From JAJXUB01 sp047974805 (lineage in GTDB: Bacteria > Actinomycetota > Actinomycetes > Actinomycetales > Dermatophilaceae), in assembly GCA_047974805.1 (NCBI GenBank), contig JBKECS010000021.1, positions 1 through 20,983 on the forward strand: 20,983 nt of DNA, written 5' to 3'. Shown one piece after another: positions 1-7,416 of this stretch. Position numbers and translations under genes: made by a program. Below the pieces are notes generated by a model that saw only the letters and a program-made list of their open reading frames with translations, had not been told where the DNA came from and made no database searches. Position 1 is the first letter of the stretch, and every line of letters begins with the position of its first letter.

Positions 1-55
1 CGACGGGTCGCTTCTCCACGACAACGGCGGTGATAACCAGGCGTGCCTTCGACAT
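1..55 (-). CDS. IS481-family transposase, N-terminal fragment (cut by window edge)
   Basis: Reading leftwards from an ATG at 55, the 18 visible codons give MSKARLVITAVVVEKRPV. This matches the usual start of actinobacterial IS481-type transposases, which open with MSKARL(V/I)ITAVV and continue into a helix-turn-helix. The rest of the gene lies outside the window. The 60 nt upstream carry the repeat-rich end expected of such an element. The call rests on a short but characteristic peptide, so the family is likely but not certain. Confidence 0.6.
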   Translation of the reverse strand, partial: MSKARLVITAVVVEKRPV

Positions 56-117
56 GGCTGAGCATCAGCGCAGCGTCGCGGATGGCTTGAGACATCTGTC
101 CGGGATGTCCTGAGACA
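1..117 (-). mobile_element. End of an IS481-like insertion sequence
   Basis: The start of the transposase gene (ATG at 55) is preceded on the minus strand by a segment beginning TGTCTCAGGACATC at 117. TGTCTC is a common terminus in this IS family. The segment also holds a small inverted repeat, GACATC-N7-GATGTC. The outer boundary near 117 is inferred from the TGTCTCA motif; the other end of the element and any target duplication are not visible. Confidence 0.5.
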
Positions 118-176
118 GCACGCCACCGCCACCGCCATTCGAGCTCTATTACGACATCTGACAGACGTCGTCACCC

Positions 177-223
177 CGAAAGGGCCTCTGACCTGCAGCG
201 ATGCAGCATCAGGGGCCTTTTCG
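177..223. terminator. Strong two-part hairpin, probable bidirectional terminator
   Basis: Arms 177-191 and 209-223 pair over 15 positions, with two G:U wobbles. Inside them an inner stem CTGCA/TGCAG (193-197 with 202-206) closes a GCGA tetraloop. The outer arm ends in CCTTTTCG on the plus strand and CCTTTCG on the minus strand, so short T-runs exist both ways. It sits between the IS481-like end and the HNH remnant. Confidence 0.6.
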
Positions 224-243
224 CTTGACCCGATCGGGGCCGG

Positions 244-270
244 ATACCGCAGAAATACCGCAGGAGATCC
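244..270 (+). repeat. Direct repeat pair ATACCGCAG (left end of island)
   Basis: ATACCGCAG occurs at 244-252 and 255-263, an 11-bp period, followed by (G)AGATCC. The 26-nt block 245-270 matches 2721-2746 at 23 of 26 positions. TACCGCAG appears nowhere else in the window except at 2841-2848. Clustered short direct repeats of this kind resemble arm-type sites of tyrosine integrases or the two attachment sites of an integrated element. No integrase gene is visible, so the role is inferred. Confidence 0.5.
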
Positions 271-315
271 CGTTGAGCTGCTGGCGACGGCTCGTGATGG
301 TCCGCGCGGCATCCC

Positions 316-837
316 TTGCGTGTCGGTGTCACCAGCGACAATCAAGGGGTGACCGACCAGCCTGCTCAACCGCCGTACGGCGGCCAGATTCGGAGGGTTG
401 TGGGTCGGCGGGCCAAGGGCGGCAAGCGAAGCGGGCTGCCCAAGATCCGCGAGATCCAGCTTGAGCACACCGGTGGCAAGCTGATCTCGGTGCGAGGTCA
501 CCAACCACCGGCCGGCGAGGGTGTCCGGACAGCTACCGGCGGCTGGGTGATCGAGCGTGGCCAGTTCCCCTACTGCCCGATCTGCCTTCGCGAGGATGTG
601 CCAGCCGACACGATGGAGCATGCTCCGCCGACGGCATTCGGGGGAGCGGTCATGGCGAACACCTGCGCCGACTGCAACAACCGCCTGGGGTCCCGCACCG
701 AGGCTGCGCTCCAGGACTGGTACGACGGCGGGATCCGCGCACACTTCACGTCGGACACGAGCCTGGAGCCGTTCGGGCACGACCGGATTCTCATCCTGAA
801 GACCGACTCAGATGAGGGCGTCATGCTCGCCGAGAAG
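316..837 (+). pseudogene. HNH endonuclease remnant, C-terminally truncated
   Basis: From a TTG at 316 (a GTG at 349 is an alternative; neither has a convincing ribosome binding site), the frame encodes an Arg/Lys-rich N-terminus. A zinc-ribbon HNH core follows: C87-P-I-C90, E101-H102, FGG 108-110, and C117-A-D-C120-N-N with LGS just after. This CxxC...EH...GG...CxxCNN..G pattern is that of the HNH_5-type endonuclease domain. Family-like sequence stops near residue 174 (nt 837). There the frame runs into the first copy of a 29-bp duplication and continues as Pro/Arg-rich nonsense to 1161, so the gene looks fused out of frame to the next remnant. HNH nucleases of this sort occur in phage and defence islands; the actual target is unknown. 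Confidence 0.55.
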
Positions 838-925
838 TCCTCCCCCGCCCGCCGGAAGAGTCAGTCGCGTGCGACACCCGCAGCGCCACGCCCGCGAGTC
901 CTCCCCCGCCCGCCGCAAGAGTCAG
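836..925 (+). repeat. 29-bp imperfect direct duplication at a gene-fusion junction
   Basis: Positions 836-864 and 897-925 are identical except for one base (G/C) and are offset by 61 bp. Both copies encode SSPARRKSQ, the first in the HNH frame and the second in the AbiEi-like frame. Because 61 is not a multiple of three, the duplication shifts the reading frame. It marks the point where the HNH reading ends and the antitoxin reading begins. Confidence 0.75.
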
Positions 926-1345
926 CGCAGCACCATTCGCTACCGCCAGCGAGTGCTCGCCGCCCGCGACGTCACGCTCGTCGATGGCCTGCCTGTCATG
1001 ACGATGGAGCGCACCATCGCCGACCTCGACGAGGAGGTGGGCGACCTCAGCCTCGTCACCGACGCACTGCGCGACTCCGCTCGCAAGCGGGACCTCGATC
1101 TCGAGCGGCTCCGAACACTCCTCGCTCCCCTGGCCCACCGCAACGGACTCGAGAAGGATGATGGCGCCGCCCTGCTGGATCGGCTGATGGAGATCGCCGG
1201 CATCGACGTCGATTCGCTTACGCGGCTCATCGCGAGTTCACCGACGTACAGCGCGCTCGCCGAGGTGGCCAGCCTTGTCGGCAACATCGACGCCGCCATC
1301 GGCTCGAAGGGAGCCACCGCGTCTGGTCGCCGATACGATGGAGTC
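896..1345 (+). pseudogene. AbiEi-type (type IV) antitoxin, C-terminal fragment
   Basis: The frame reads RSTIRYRQRVLAARDVTLVDG, then LPVMTMERTIADLDEE, a DALRDSARKRDLDLERLRTLL segment and ALLDRLMEIAGID. The motif 'DGLPV-T-ERTIADL...ALRDAARR...L.LAG.D' is that of the C-terminal domain of AbiEi-like antitoxins. The N-terminal winged-helix region (roughly the first 70-90 residues) is missing and replaced by the duplicated junction. The usual partner, an AbiEii nucleotidyltransferase toxin, is absent; an unrelated small MNT gene follows in the same frame without an intervening stop. Probably non-functional. Confidence 0.55.
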
Positions 1346-1789
1346 ATGGCCGAGACGGCCGCGCCGAACCGCAAGCCCCTCAGCGGCCCGACCGGGCGCC
1401 GTGTTGTGGCTCGCCGTGGCGAGCTGCTCGAGGTGTTGCGCCGTCATGGTGTGACGAACCCGGAGATCTTCGGAAGTGCTGCGCGTGGTGACGACCACGA
1501 GGGCAGCGACGTTGACATGTTGGTCGACTTTCCTCCGGGGACGAGCATCATCGACATCATCGACATCATCGACATCATCGGCATCCAACAGGAGTTGGAG
1601 GACCTCCTTGATGTGCCGGTCGATCTGGTCCCCCGCAGCGGACTGAAGGAGCGCGTGCGGTCCCGGGCGGCGAAGGACCTGCTTCCGCTGCGAGCCGATC
1701 CGATGCAGAGGTCCTCGAGGACATTGCGGCAGCGATCACCTCGATCCGCTCTCACCTGCAGCATGGACCGATCAGCGTGGAGATCGTGA
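1346..1789 (+). CDS. Minimal nucleotidyltransferase (MNT) antitoxin, stop codon lost
   Basis: From the ATG at 1346 the protein carries the MNT active site GSAARGDDHEGSDVD (residues 43-57), with the two catalytic aspartates at 55 and 57, and ends its family-like part at KDLLPL (residue 115). In MNT-HEPN modules this protein is the antitoxin; characterised members add AMP to the HEPN toxin. Codon 116 is CGA at 1691-1693. A TGA there would give a normal-length protein and the usual 4-base GTGA overlap with the HEPN gene. Instead the frame reads on for about 32 unrelated residues to the TGA at 1787-1789. Residues 68-79 contain an expanded Ile-Ile-Asp repeat. The frame is open upstream into the AbiEi fragment, so the start is inferred from homology. 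Confidence 0.65.
   Translation: MAETAAPNRKPLSGPTGRRVVARRGELLEVLRRHGVTNPEIFGSAARGDDHEGSDVDMLVDFPPGTSIIDIIDIIDIIGIQQELEDLLDVPVDLVPRSGLKERVRSRAAKDLLPLRADPMQRSSRTLRQRSPRSALTCSMDRSAWRS
1547..1580 (+). repeat. 9-bp tandem repeat (ATCATCGAC, 3.8 copies)
   Basis: ATCATCGAC occurs at 1547-1555, 1556-1564 and 1565-1573, with a partial fourth copy at 1574-1580. It encodes IID-IID-IID-IIG in the MNT protein. Related MNT proteins usually have a single hydrophobic turn here before the (L/I)QQELEDLL helix, so about two units look added. The unit is a multiple of three and keeps the frame. Confidence 0.85.
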
Positions 1790-2037
1790 TGGACGCCGTG
1801 GCCATGCGGCTCCTGGAGATCGGCGAAGCAGTGAAGGCCCTCGGCGCCGAGACGACCAACACGGAGCCGGAGATCAGGTGGCGCGCGATCGCCGGCATGC
1901 GGGACTTCCTTGCCCACCACTACTTCGCAACCAACCCCGAGGTTGTCCAAGCCGTGATCGACCAGGACCTACAGCCCCTCGCTGACGCAGTCGAGCGCAT
2001 GCGGGCCCGGCTACGCGGTCAGGGAGACGGGGCGTAG
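1690..2037 (+). pseudogene. HEPN toxin (DUF86/HepT-like), start codon lost
   Basis: The frame gives SRSDAEVLEDIAAAITSIRS, then LLEIGEAVKAL, WRAIAGMRDFLAHHYF and a C-terminal helix. This is a typical DUF86 HEPN protein of about 115 residues with the RNase motif R-x4-H (R71-D-F-L-A-H76). HEPN toxins of this type cleave RNA and are held in check by the MNT protein encoded just before. The expected start at 1690 is GCG; with T instead of C at 1691 it would be GTG, overlapping a restored MNT stop. The next in-frame starts are GTG 1777 and ATG 1789, which would delete about 29 or more N-terminal residues (first helix) while retaining the RNase motif. A shortened product from 1777 (86 residues) is possible but probably inactive. 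Confidence 0.65.
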
Positions 2038-2068
2038 TCCCGGGCTCGATGAACTCCAGTCGGCCCGG

Positions 2069-2290
2069 TCATATCGCCAGGCCGTTCCGCCGGGCGACCT
2101 CCCCCAGTTTGTCGAGCGCATTCGAGGCGCGGCGCCGGATCGTCCGGGCCGCGATCGCATGTTCCTCACTCACCAACTGGGCGACCGACGGTGTGGTCAG
2201 CCCGGCCCGGCCACGCCGAAGGGGCGCGTCCGCAAGGTTGGCGGCGACAGCGAGATCCAGGAGCAGGCCGCGGTCGTGGTCGGACAGCGC
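2069..2290 (-). pseudogene. Unrecognised protein, C-terminal fragment with possible HTH
   Basis: On the minus strand, from about 2290 down to the TGA at 2069, codon third positions are strongly G/C. The peptide (ALSDHDRGLLLDLAVAANLADAP..., then TTPSVAQLVSEEHAIAARTIR and ALDKLGEVARRNGLAI) looks like real helical protein. The segment VAQLVSEE...ARTIRRRA could be a helix-turn-helix. The frame stays open upstream to an ATG at 2404, but that part overlaps a better-looking plus-strand reading, so I take this as a gene fragment joined tail-first to another. I do not recognise the family. Confidence 0.3.
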
Positions 2291-2731
2291 TCCTACCGGT
2301 ACACGACCCAGATCACCGGGCGGTACGCCCGGGCTGTGTTCCGGAACGAGGCCCGCGTGCTCGAGGTCGCGTCCTACTTGATCGAACGCACCAAGCATCC
2401 TCAACTCACGCTATGGGTAGCGTGGCACGTCATCAATGCCGACGACAAGATCGCCGACGATGCAGCGCTGCTGATGCGCCACCTGACCAGGCTTGCCCAT
2501 GACCGTCACGACGTCGTCGATACGGAGCTTGCAGAGGCCGTGGAGATCGATCCGGAGTCTGTCTGGCACCGAATCAGCGCGGAGTCCGGGGATCTCGGTG
2601 ACCCTATCGAGGAGGGCACGAAGGTCGCTGAGATCGACGGCAAGATCAACGCGAGCGAGCGCCGGTCCTTGGTGAACTCCGCAACCGGTGCGAGGCCTCC
2701 CCCTCCACGTAGGTGCTGCCTACCGCAGTGA
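2159..2731 (+). CDS. Hypothetical protein, probably a fragment
   Basis: The frame is open from an ATG at 2159, but only about 2282-2680 has convincing codon use. That part encodes a soluble helical protein with RYARAVFRNEARVLEVASYL, HPQLTLWVAWHVINADDKIA and LMRHLTRLAHDRHDVVDTEL, ending in a Pro/Arg-rich tail. The first 40 residues overlap the opposite-strand fragment and look like noise. No ribosome binding site precedes 2159. I recognise no family. The last codons run into the TACCGCAG repeats (2721 on), so the C-terminus may be the product of an integration or deletion event. Confidence 0.3.
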   Translation: MFLTHQLGDRRCGQPGPATPKGRVRKVGGDSEIQEQAAVVVGQRSYRYTTQITGRYARAVFRNEARVLEVASYLIERTKHPQLTLWVAWHVINADDKIADDAALLMRHLTRLAHDRHDVVDTELAEAVEIDPESVWHRISAESGDLGDPIEEGTKVAEIDGKINASERRSLVNSATGARPPPPRRCCLPQ

Positions 2732-2848
2732 TACCGCAGCAGATCCGTCACGAGCCAACTTGTCGTAGTTCGTACCAACCACGACATTCGGCGTCTGTCC
2801 AGTTCAGTGGCACTATTCCGTACCGCACAACACCAGCCAATACCGCAG
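2721..2848 (+). repeat. TACCGCAG repeat cluster (right end of island)
   Basis: TACCGCAG lies at 2721-2728, 2732-2739 and 2841-2848, with a near copy TACCGCAC at 2821-2828. The block 2721-2746 matches 245-270 at 23 of 26 positions. The two clusters bracket the HNH, AbiEi and MNT-HEPN remnants, about 2.48 kb apart. This fits attachment-site or integrase-arm repeats of a decayed element; the recombinase is gone. Confidence 0.5.
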
Positions 2849-3041
2849 GGATACAACGAGTCGTACTCAAACGCTCGGACCGGTTGACCACGGGTGTGAG
2901 CGTGCACTGGCAGGCCCTACTGGGTCACCCGGGTTCGAGGGTCCTGGTGCGCTCAGCAAACTCACATCTAAAGGCCAACAACCTCTGCCATGATCGACAG
3001 CAGGCCAACAGCAACACGTCGAACGTCGAGGAGTAGGCCAG
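2732..3041. other. Gene-free stretch at the island/chromosome boundary
   Basis: Apart from the TACCGCAG repeats, about 310 bases hold no credible gene on either strand. Local base composition is visibly less GC-rich than the flanks. A segment near 2930-2950 contains GGGTTCGAGGGT, reminiscent of a tRNA T-arm, but no complete tRNA can be folded around it. The last 15 bases hold the ribosome binding site (GAGGAG) of the next gene. Confidence 0.5.
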
Positions 3042-3332
3042 ATGGCAACATTGCGGATTCATCGCGGGACGCTTCACCAGATGACGGTCGCCGGACGCGA
3101 AGTCCGGCTGGGGAAGCAGGCATACGGCACCTTGACCGGTGCGGACGAGGTCGAATCCTTCGACATCCCGGACGGACATCACGTGCTGACCCTGGCCAGC
3201 CATGCCACGACAAGCAAGGCGCTACCCTTCGACGTCCTGCCCGATGGGGCCGTCGACGTCACCTTGAACCTCGTCGACGAGGGCGTCAGGTCGCTTATCC
3301 AGGGTGGCTTCGTCAAGCCGGAGTTGGGATGA
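3042..3332 (+). CDS. Small PEGA-like hypothetical protein
   Basis: The ATG at 3042 is preceded by a good Shine-Dalgarno (GAGGAG, about 9 nt upstream), and the frame ends in TGA at 3330-3332. The 96-residue product has no signal peptide or membrane segment. The pattern 'VAGREVRLGK...G...FDIPDGHHVLTLAS...LPFDVLPDGAVDVTLNL' alternates beta strands with a G-H-V-L-L core. It resembles PEGA-type surface beta domains, which are usually parts of larger proteins. Function unknown. It is the first healthy-looking gene right of the decayed island. Confidence 0.55.
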   Translation: MATLRIHRGTLHQMTVAGREVRLGKQAYGTLTGADEVESFDIPDGHHVLTLASHATTSKALPFDVLPDGAVDVTLNLVDEGVRSLIQGGFVKPELG

Positions 3333-3370
3333 CCACACACCGCCCCCACGTCAGACCCGCCTGAACATCC

Positions 3371-3868
3371 TTGATCCAGTGGGTTATCGATCACGACATG
3401 GGCGCACAGTGGATCGTGTATGCGGTCGTGACGGCATTCGTCTTCCTCGCCGCCATAGCTGGCGACTCGGTGGGCTACGAGGTGGGCAAACACGTCGGGC
3501 CAAGCGTGCTGAACCACCGCATTCTCGCCACGCGGCGTGCCCAGCTAGACAAGGCTCAAGCATTCTTGCGTGAACGAGGCGGGTCGGCGATCTTCCTCGG
3601 CCGGTGGACGGCCTTCTTCCGTGCGGTCATGCCTGCCCTGGCTGGGGCGAGCCGGGTGCCCTATCGGCGCTTCCTGCCCTGGAACACCATCGGCGGCATC
3701 ACCTGGGGCGTGGTCGTCGTCATCATCGGCTACATCGCCGGCGCCGGCTTCGAGCACGCCGCGTCGGTGTTCGGGGGAGGCAGTGCCCTGGTCATCGGGG
3801 TGGTTGCCGTCGGTGGCTTGTTGGTCTTCCGGCAGCGGCGGGATCGGGCCAGGAGGGAAGCGACGTAG
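3371..3868 (+). pseudogene. DedA-family membrane protein, N-terminally truncated
   Basis: The 165-residue frame contains the DedA core: AIAGDSVGYEVGKHVG, then FLRERGGSAIFLGRW, a PALAGASRVPYRRF loop and NTIGGITWGVVVVIIGY, with a last helix before an Arg-rich tail. DedA proteins act in lipid (undecaprenyl- or phospho-lipid) flipping across the membrane. Full-length members are about 200-220 residues. Missing here is the first part, including the re-entrant F-x-PGE/PSE segment with its conserved acidic residue. The only starts are TTG 3371 and ATG 3398, neither with a Shine-Dalgarno. The gene therefore looks beheaded, probably by a deletion between it and the preceding small gene. Confidence 0.6.
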
Positions 3869-3887
3869 GCTGACCCGACGAACGCGC

Positions 3888-4415
3888 CTACTTCTTCGTC
3901 GGCGACGTCGCCGGGCACGGCGGCAGGGTGGCCCCAGTCGCCGTCGGCTTCAAGGACGTGTACTTGTTGCCCAAGACGAGGTCAACGGTGGCGTCCTTGC
4001 GGGAGTCTTGGAGTTTGCTGGCTCCGGGAACCATGGCGATCACCGTGGCCGCCTGTTTCGTCCCCGCCTTGCCGTACCGTACCTCTGCTACCCCCGGGAG
4101 AGTCTTTTTCAAGGGATCGTTGGCCACCTTCGCGACCACGATGCCACGCTTCTTCAGCTGTTCGGCGGTGGCGCCGGCCAACCCGTTGCGGGTGGTGGCG
4201 TTGTAGACGTTGACCGTTACTACGGCGGTCGGCGCGGCCGTGGTGCACGTGGGGGTAGGGGTGTTGGCCGAGCTGGCCGTGGCGCCTCGGACGTAGGAGT
4301 AGGCATACCAAAAGGCCCCGAAAAGGATGAGCGCGACGACGGTCAGCGTGATGGTGGCCCGGCGGCGGCGGGACCGTTGGGGGTCTCCGGTCACAGGCGG
4401 CTCGTACTCGCTCAT
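3888..4415 (-). CDS. LytR C-terminal-domain (LytR_C) membrane-anchored protein
   Basis: This 175-residue protein has an Arg-rich cytoplasmic start (RSRRRR), one transmembrane helix at about residues 20-42, a Thr/Ala/Pro linker, and a LytR_C domain at about 66-153. The domain shows VTVNVYNATTRNGLAGATA, LKKRGIVVAKVAND and DLVLGNKY. LytR_C domains are found alone or after LytR-CpsA-Psr catalytic domains in actinobacterial envelope proteins; the catalytic domain is absent here. It lies 24 bp downstream of the small protein gene at 4440-4736 on the same strand, a pairing I recall as conserved in actinobacteria, so the two are probably co-transcribed. Confidence 0.8.
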   Translation of the reverse strand: MSEYEPPVTGDPQRSRRRRATITLTVVALILFGAFWYAYSYVRGATASSANTPTPTCTTAAPTAVVTVNVYNATTRNGLAGATAEQLKKRGIVVAKVANDPLKKTLPGVAEVRYGKAGTKQAATVIAMVPGASKLQDSRKDATVDLVLGNKYTSLKPTATGATLPPCPATSPTKK

Positions 4416-4439
4416 GGGGTCAGTGAAGCATGCCGGGGT

Positions 4440-4736
4440 TCAACGGAGTATGAGCACACGCGCATGCAACGTGGGCCGCTGATGCAGCGCGGCGCGCAAG
4501 GCTCGGTGCAGTCCATCCTCGAGATAGAGGGTGCCGTTCCAGTCGACGACGTGCGCGAACAGATCCCCGTAGAACGTGGAGTCCTCCGAGAGCAACTGTC
4601 CAAGGTCCAATGTGCGCTTGGTGGTCACGAGCTCATCGAGTCGGACGAGCCGAGGGGACACGGTCGACCAGTCCTTGGTAGAGGTCAGCCCATGATCGGG
4701 ATAGGGGCGCACGTCCCCGATCGACTTGAAGATCAC
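4440..4736 (-). CDS. Conserved actinobacterial 98-aa protein ('VapB-family antitoxin' label)
   Basis: Starting from GTG at 4736, the protein shows MIFKSIGDVRPYPDHGL, then VRLDELVTTKRTLDL, SEDSTFYGDLFAHVV and YLEDGLHRALRAAL (71-84). Proteins of this type are widespread in actinobacteria and are often auto-labelled as VapB-family antitoxins. No PIN-domain toxin is adjacent, so that label is doubtful. The DGLHRALRAAL motif recalls the G-x-H-R motif of ParB/sulfiredoxin-like folds. The gene precedes LytR_C on the same strand and diverges from the HerA-like ATPase gene. A -10 box 7 nt before the GTG suggests a leaderless transcript. Its function remains unknown. Confidence 0.75.
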   Translation of the reverse strand: MIFKSIGDVRPYPDHGLTSTKDWSTVSPRLVRLDELVTTKRTLDLGQLLSEDSTFYGDLFAHVVDWNGTLYLEDGLHRALRAALHQRPTLHARVLILR

Positions 4737-4743
4737 CTAAGGC

Positions 4744-4749
4744 ACGATA
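4744..4749 (-). promoter_or_regulatory. -10 box (TATCGT), leaderless, for the 98-aa protein gene
   Basis: TATCGT on the minus strand ends 7 nt before the GTG at 4736. This places the expected transcription start at or next to the start codon. No Shine-Dalgarno is present. Confidence 0.5.
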
Positions 4750-4862
4750 ATGCGCCCGAACGGCTGAGCGCACAGCACTTTCGGTTCGTCGCTGCATCGT
4801 TACGAGACGTTGTCCGGGCACAACGCTCGCTGCGGCTGCCTGCCGCGACCGGTCGGACTGGA

Positions 4863-4868
4863 TAGTCT
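4863..4868 (+). promoter_or_regulatory. -10 box (TAGTCT), leaderless, for the HerA-like ATPase gene
   Basis: TAGTCT lies 8 nt before the GTG at 4877 with no Shine-Dalgarno between. The expected transcription start falls on or just before the start codon. No clear -35 is seen. Confidence 0.45.
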
Positions 4869-4876
4869 GGGCAATC

Positions 4877-6514
<1,638 letters not shown>

Positions 6515-6537
6515 GGCCAGGGCGTCGGTGGCAGCGG

Positions 6538-7383
6538 TCAGCGATTGGCGTCGTCCTGGCTCTGCTGAAGCATCGCTGCGAGCGCCGACGGTTCGGCACC
6601 CGTTGTGGCCGCCGTCGCGCGCTCGGTATAGAAGGCACCCAGGCCGTCCCAAATGGCTGCCGCCGCGGCGTCCTCATCGGCGAGGAACGCGGCGATCTCG
6701 CGCATTTCGCCATCCCAGCGGTACGCCTTGGGATACATGCCCGCCACCTGTGCCGGTAGGCGAGGGAGCAACCAGTCCATGCTCAACCGCATCTCGGCGA
6801 GCAGCGCCTGCGCGGCGTCGTGGCGCTGCGCCGCCAACAAGACCGCGGTGGCCAGCCCAGTCACCCCCTTGTTGAGCCCGCCATAACACATCTTCAGCGC
6901 AGCAGCGGCGCCGATGTCCCCGGCCAACACTCGGGTGTCCAGACCGCGCCGGGACAAGGTGGCGACGTGTTCGGCCGGCTCGCCGGACACGTACAACCGG
7001 GGTCCGTCATAGCCATCGGTCGGTGGTGTGCCGATGATCGCTCCGTCGACGAAGGCTCCGCCCAACTCACCCACCCGCCTGGCGAGGGAGCGTTTGGTGT
7101 CCGGACTCACCGCGTTTGCGTCGCAATAGAGCACCCCGTCGAGAAAGGAGGCTACCGACTCCAGCGCGGCCGATGCTTGGGCGGGTGGGACGATGGACAG
7201 GACCAACTCGCACTCGCCGATCTCGGACAAGGTCGCCTCGCGCATACCGGCGTCCACGGCCCGTTTGCGCGTGGCCGCGCTCCGGCCGTCCAGCCGCGTC
7301 CGCACCGTGCAGCCATGGTCGGTGAGCAATCGGGCGATGCCGGCCCCCATCGCGCCGGCGCCCAGGATGGCAAGCGTCTCCAT
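6538..7383 (-). CDS. NAD(P)-dependent oxidoreductase, beta-hydroxyacid dehydrogenase superfamily (DUF1932 C-terminus)
   Basis: The 281-residue product begins with a Rossmann fold carrying GAGAMG (8-13). SIVPPAQA and a FVDGAIIGTPP segment follow; the latter is the counterpart of the DxPVSGG substrate loop. Lys164 lies in AALKMCYGGLNKG, the usual position of the catalytic lysine. The C-terminal half (GVTGLATAVLLAA..., MYPKAYRWDGEMREIAAFL) fits the DUF1932 helical domain, seen in enzymes related to 6-phosphogluconate and 3-hydroxyisobutyrate dehydrogenases. The substrate cannot be read from sequence. It ends 24 bp from the convergent HerA-like gene. A -10 box lies 7 nt before its ATG. Confidence 0.8.
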   Translation of the reverse strand: METLAILGAGAMGAGIARLLTDHGCTVRTRLDGRSAATRKRAVDAGMREATLSEIGECELVLSIVPPAQASAALESVASFLDGVLYCDANAVSPDTKRSLARRVGELGGAFVDGAIIGTPPTDGYDGPRLYVSGEPAEHVATLSRRGLDTRVLAGDIGAAAALKMCYGGLNKGVTGLATAVLLAAQRHDAAQALLAEMRLSMDWLLPRLPAQVAGMYPKAYRWDGEMREIAAFLADEDAAAAAIWDGLGAFYTERATAATTGAEPSALAAMLQQSQDDANR

Positions 7384-7390
7384 CTGAGTC

Positions 7391-7396
7391 AGCGTA
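7391..7396 (-). promoter_or_regulatory. -10 box (TACGCT), leaderless, for the oxidoreductase gene
   Basis: TACGCT on the minus strand ends 7 nt before the ATG at 7383. There is no Shine-Dalgarno in the intervening bases. The box lies in the 33-bp gap after the permease gene, so the oxidoreductase may have its own promoter. Confidence 0.4.
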
Positions 7397-7416
7397 TCCC
7401 CGGTGCTTGGTTCAGC

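Noticed and set aside
370..383. Perfect 14-bp palindrome CCGCCGTACGGCGG inside the HNH remnant
   Set aside because: It lies within apparent coding sequence, is short for this base composition, and has no second copy that I noticed, so a regulatory role is not supported.
2880..2960. tRNA-like T-arm (GGGTTCGAGGGT) near 2930
   Set aside because: The flanking bases do not form acceptor, D or anticodon stems, and the T-loop lacks the expected pairing. It could be a remnant of an attachment site, but I cannot support a tRNA.
3570..4865. A 431-codon plus-strand open frame across dedA and LytR_C
   Set aside because: It overlaps two recognisable genes in other frames and reads as Arg/Ser/Gly-rich sequence without motifs.
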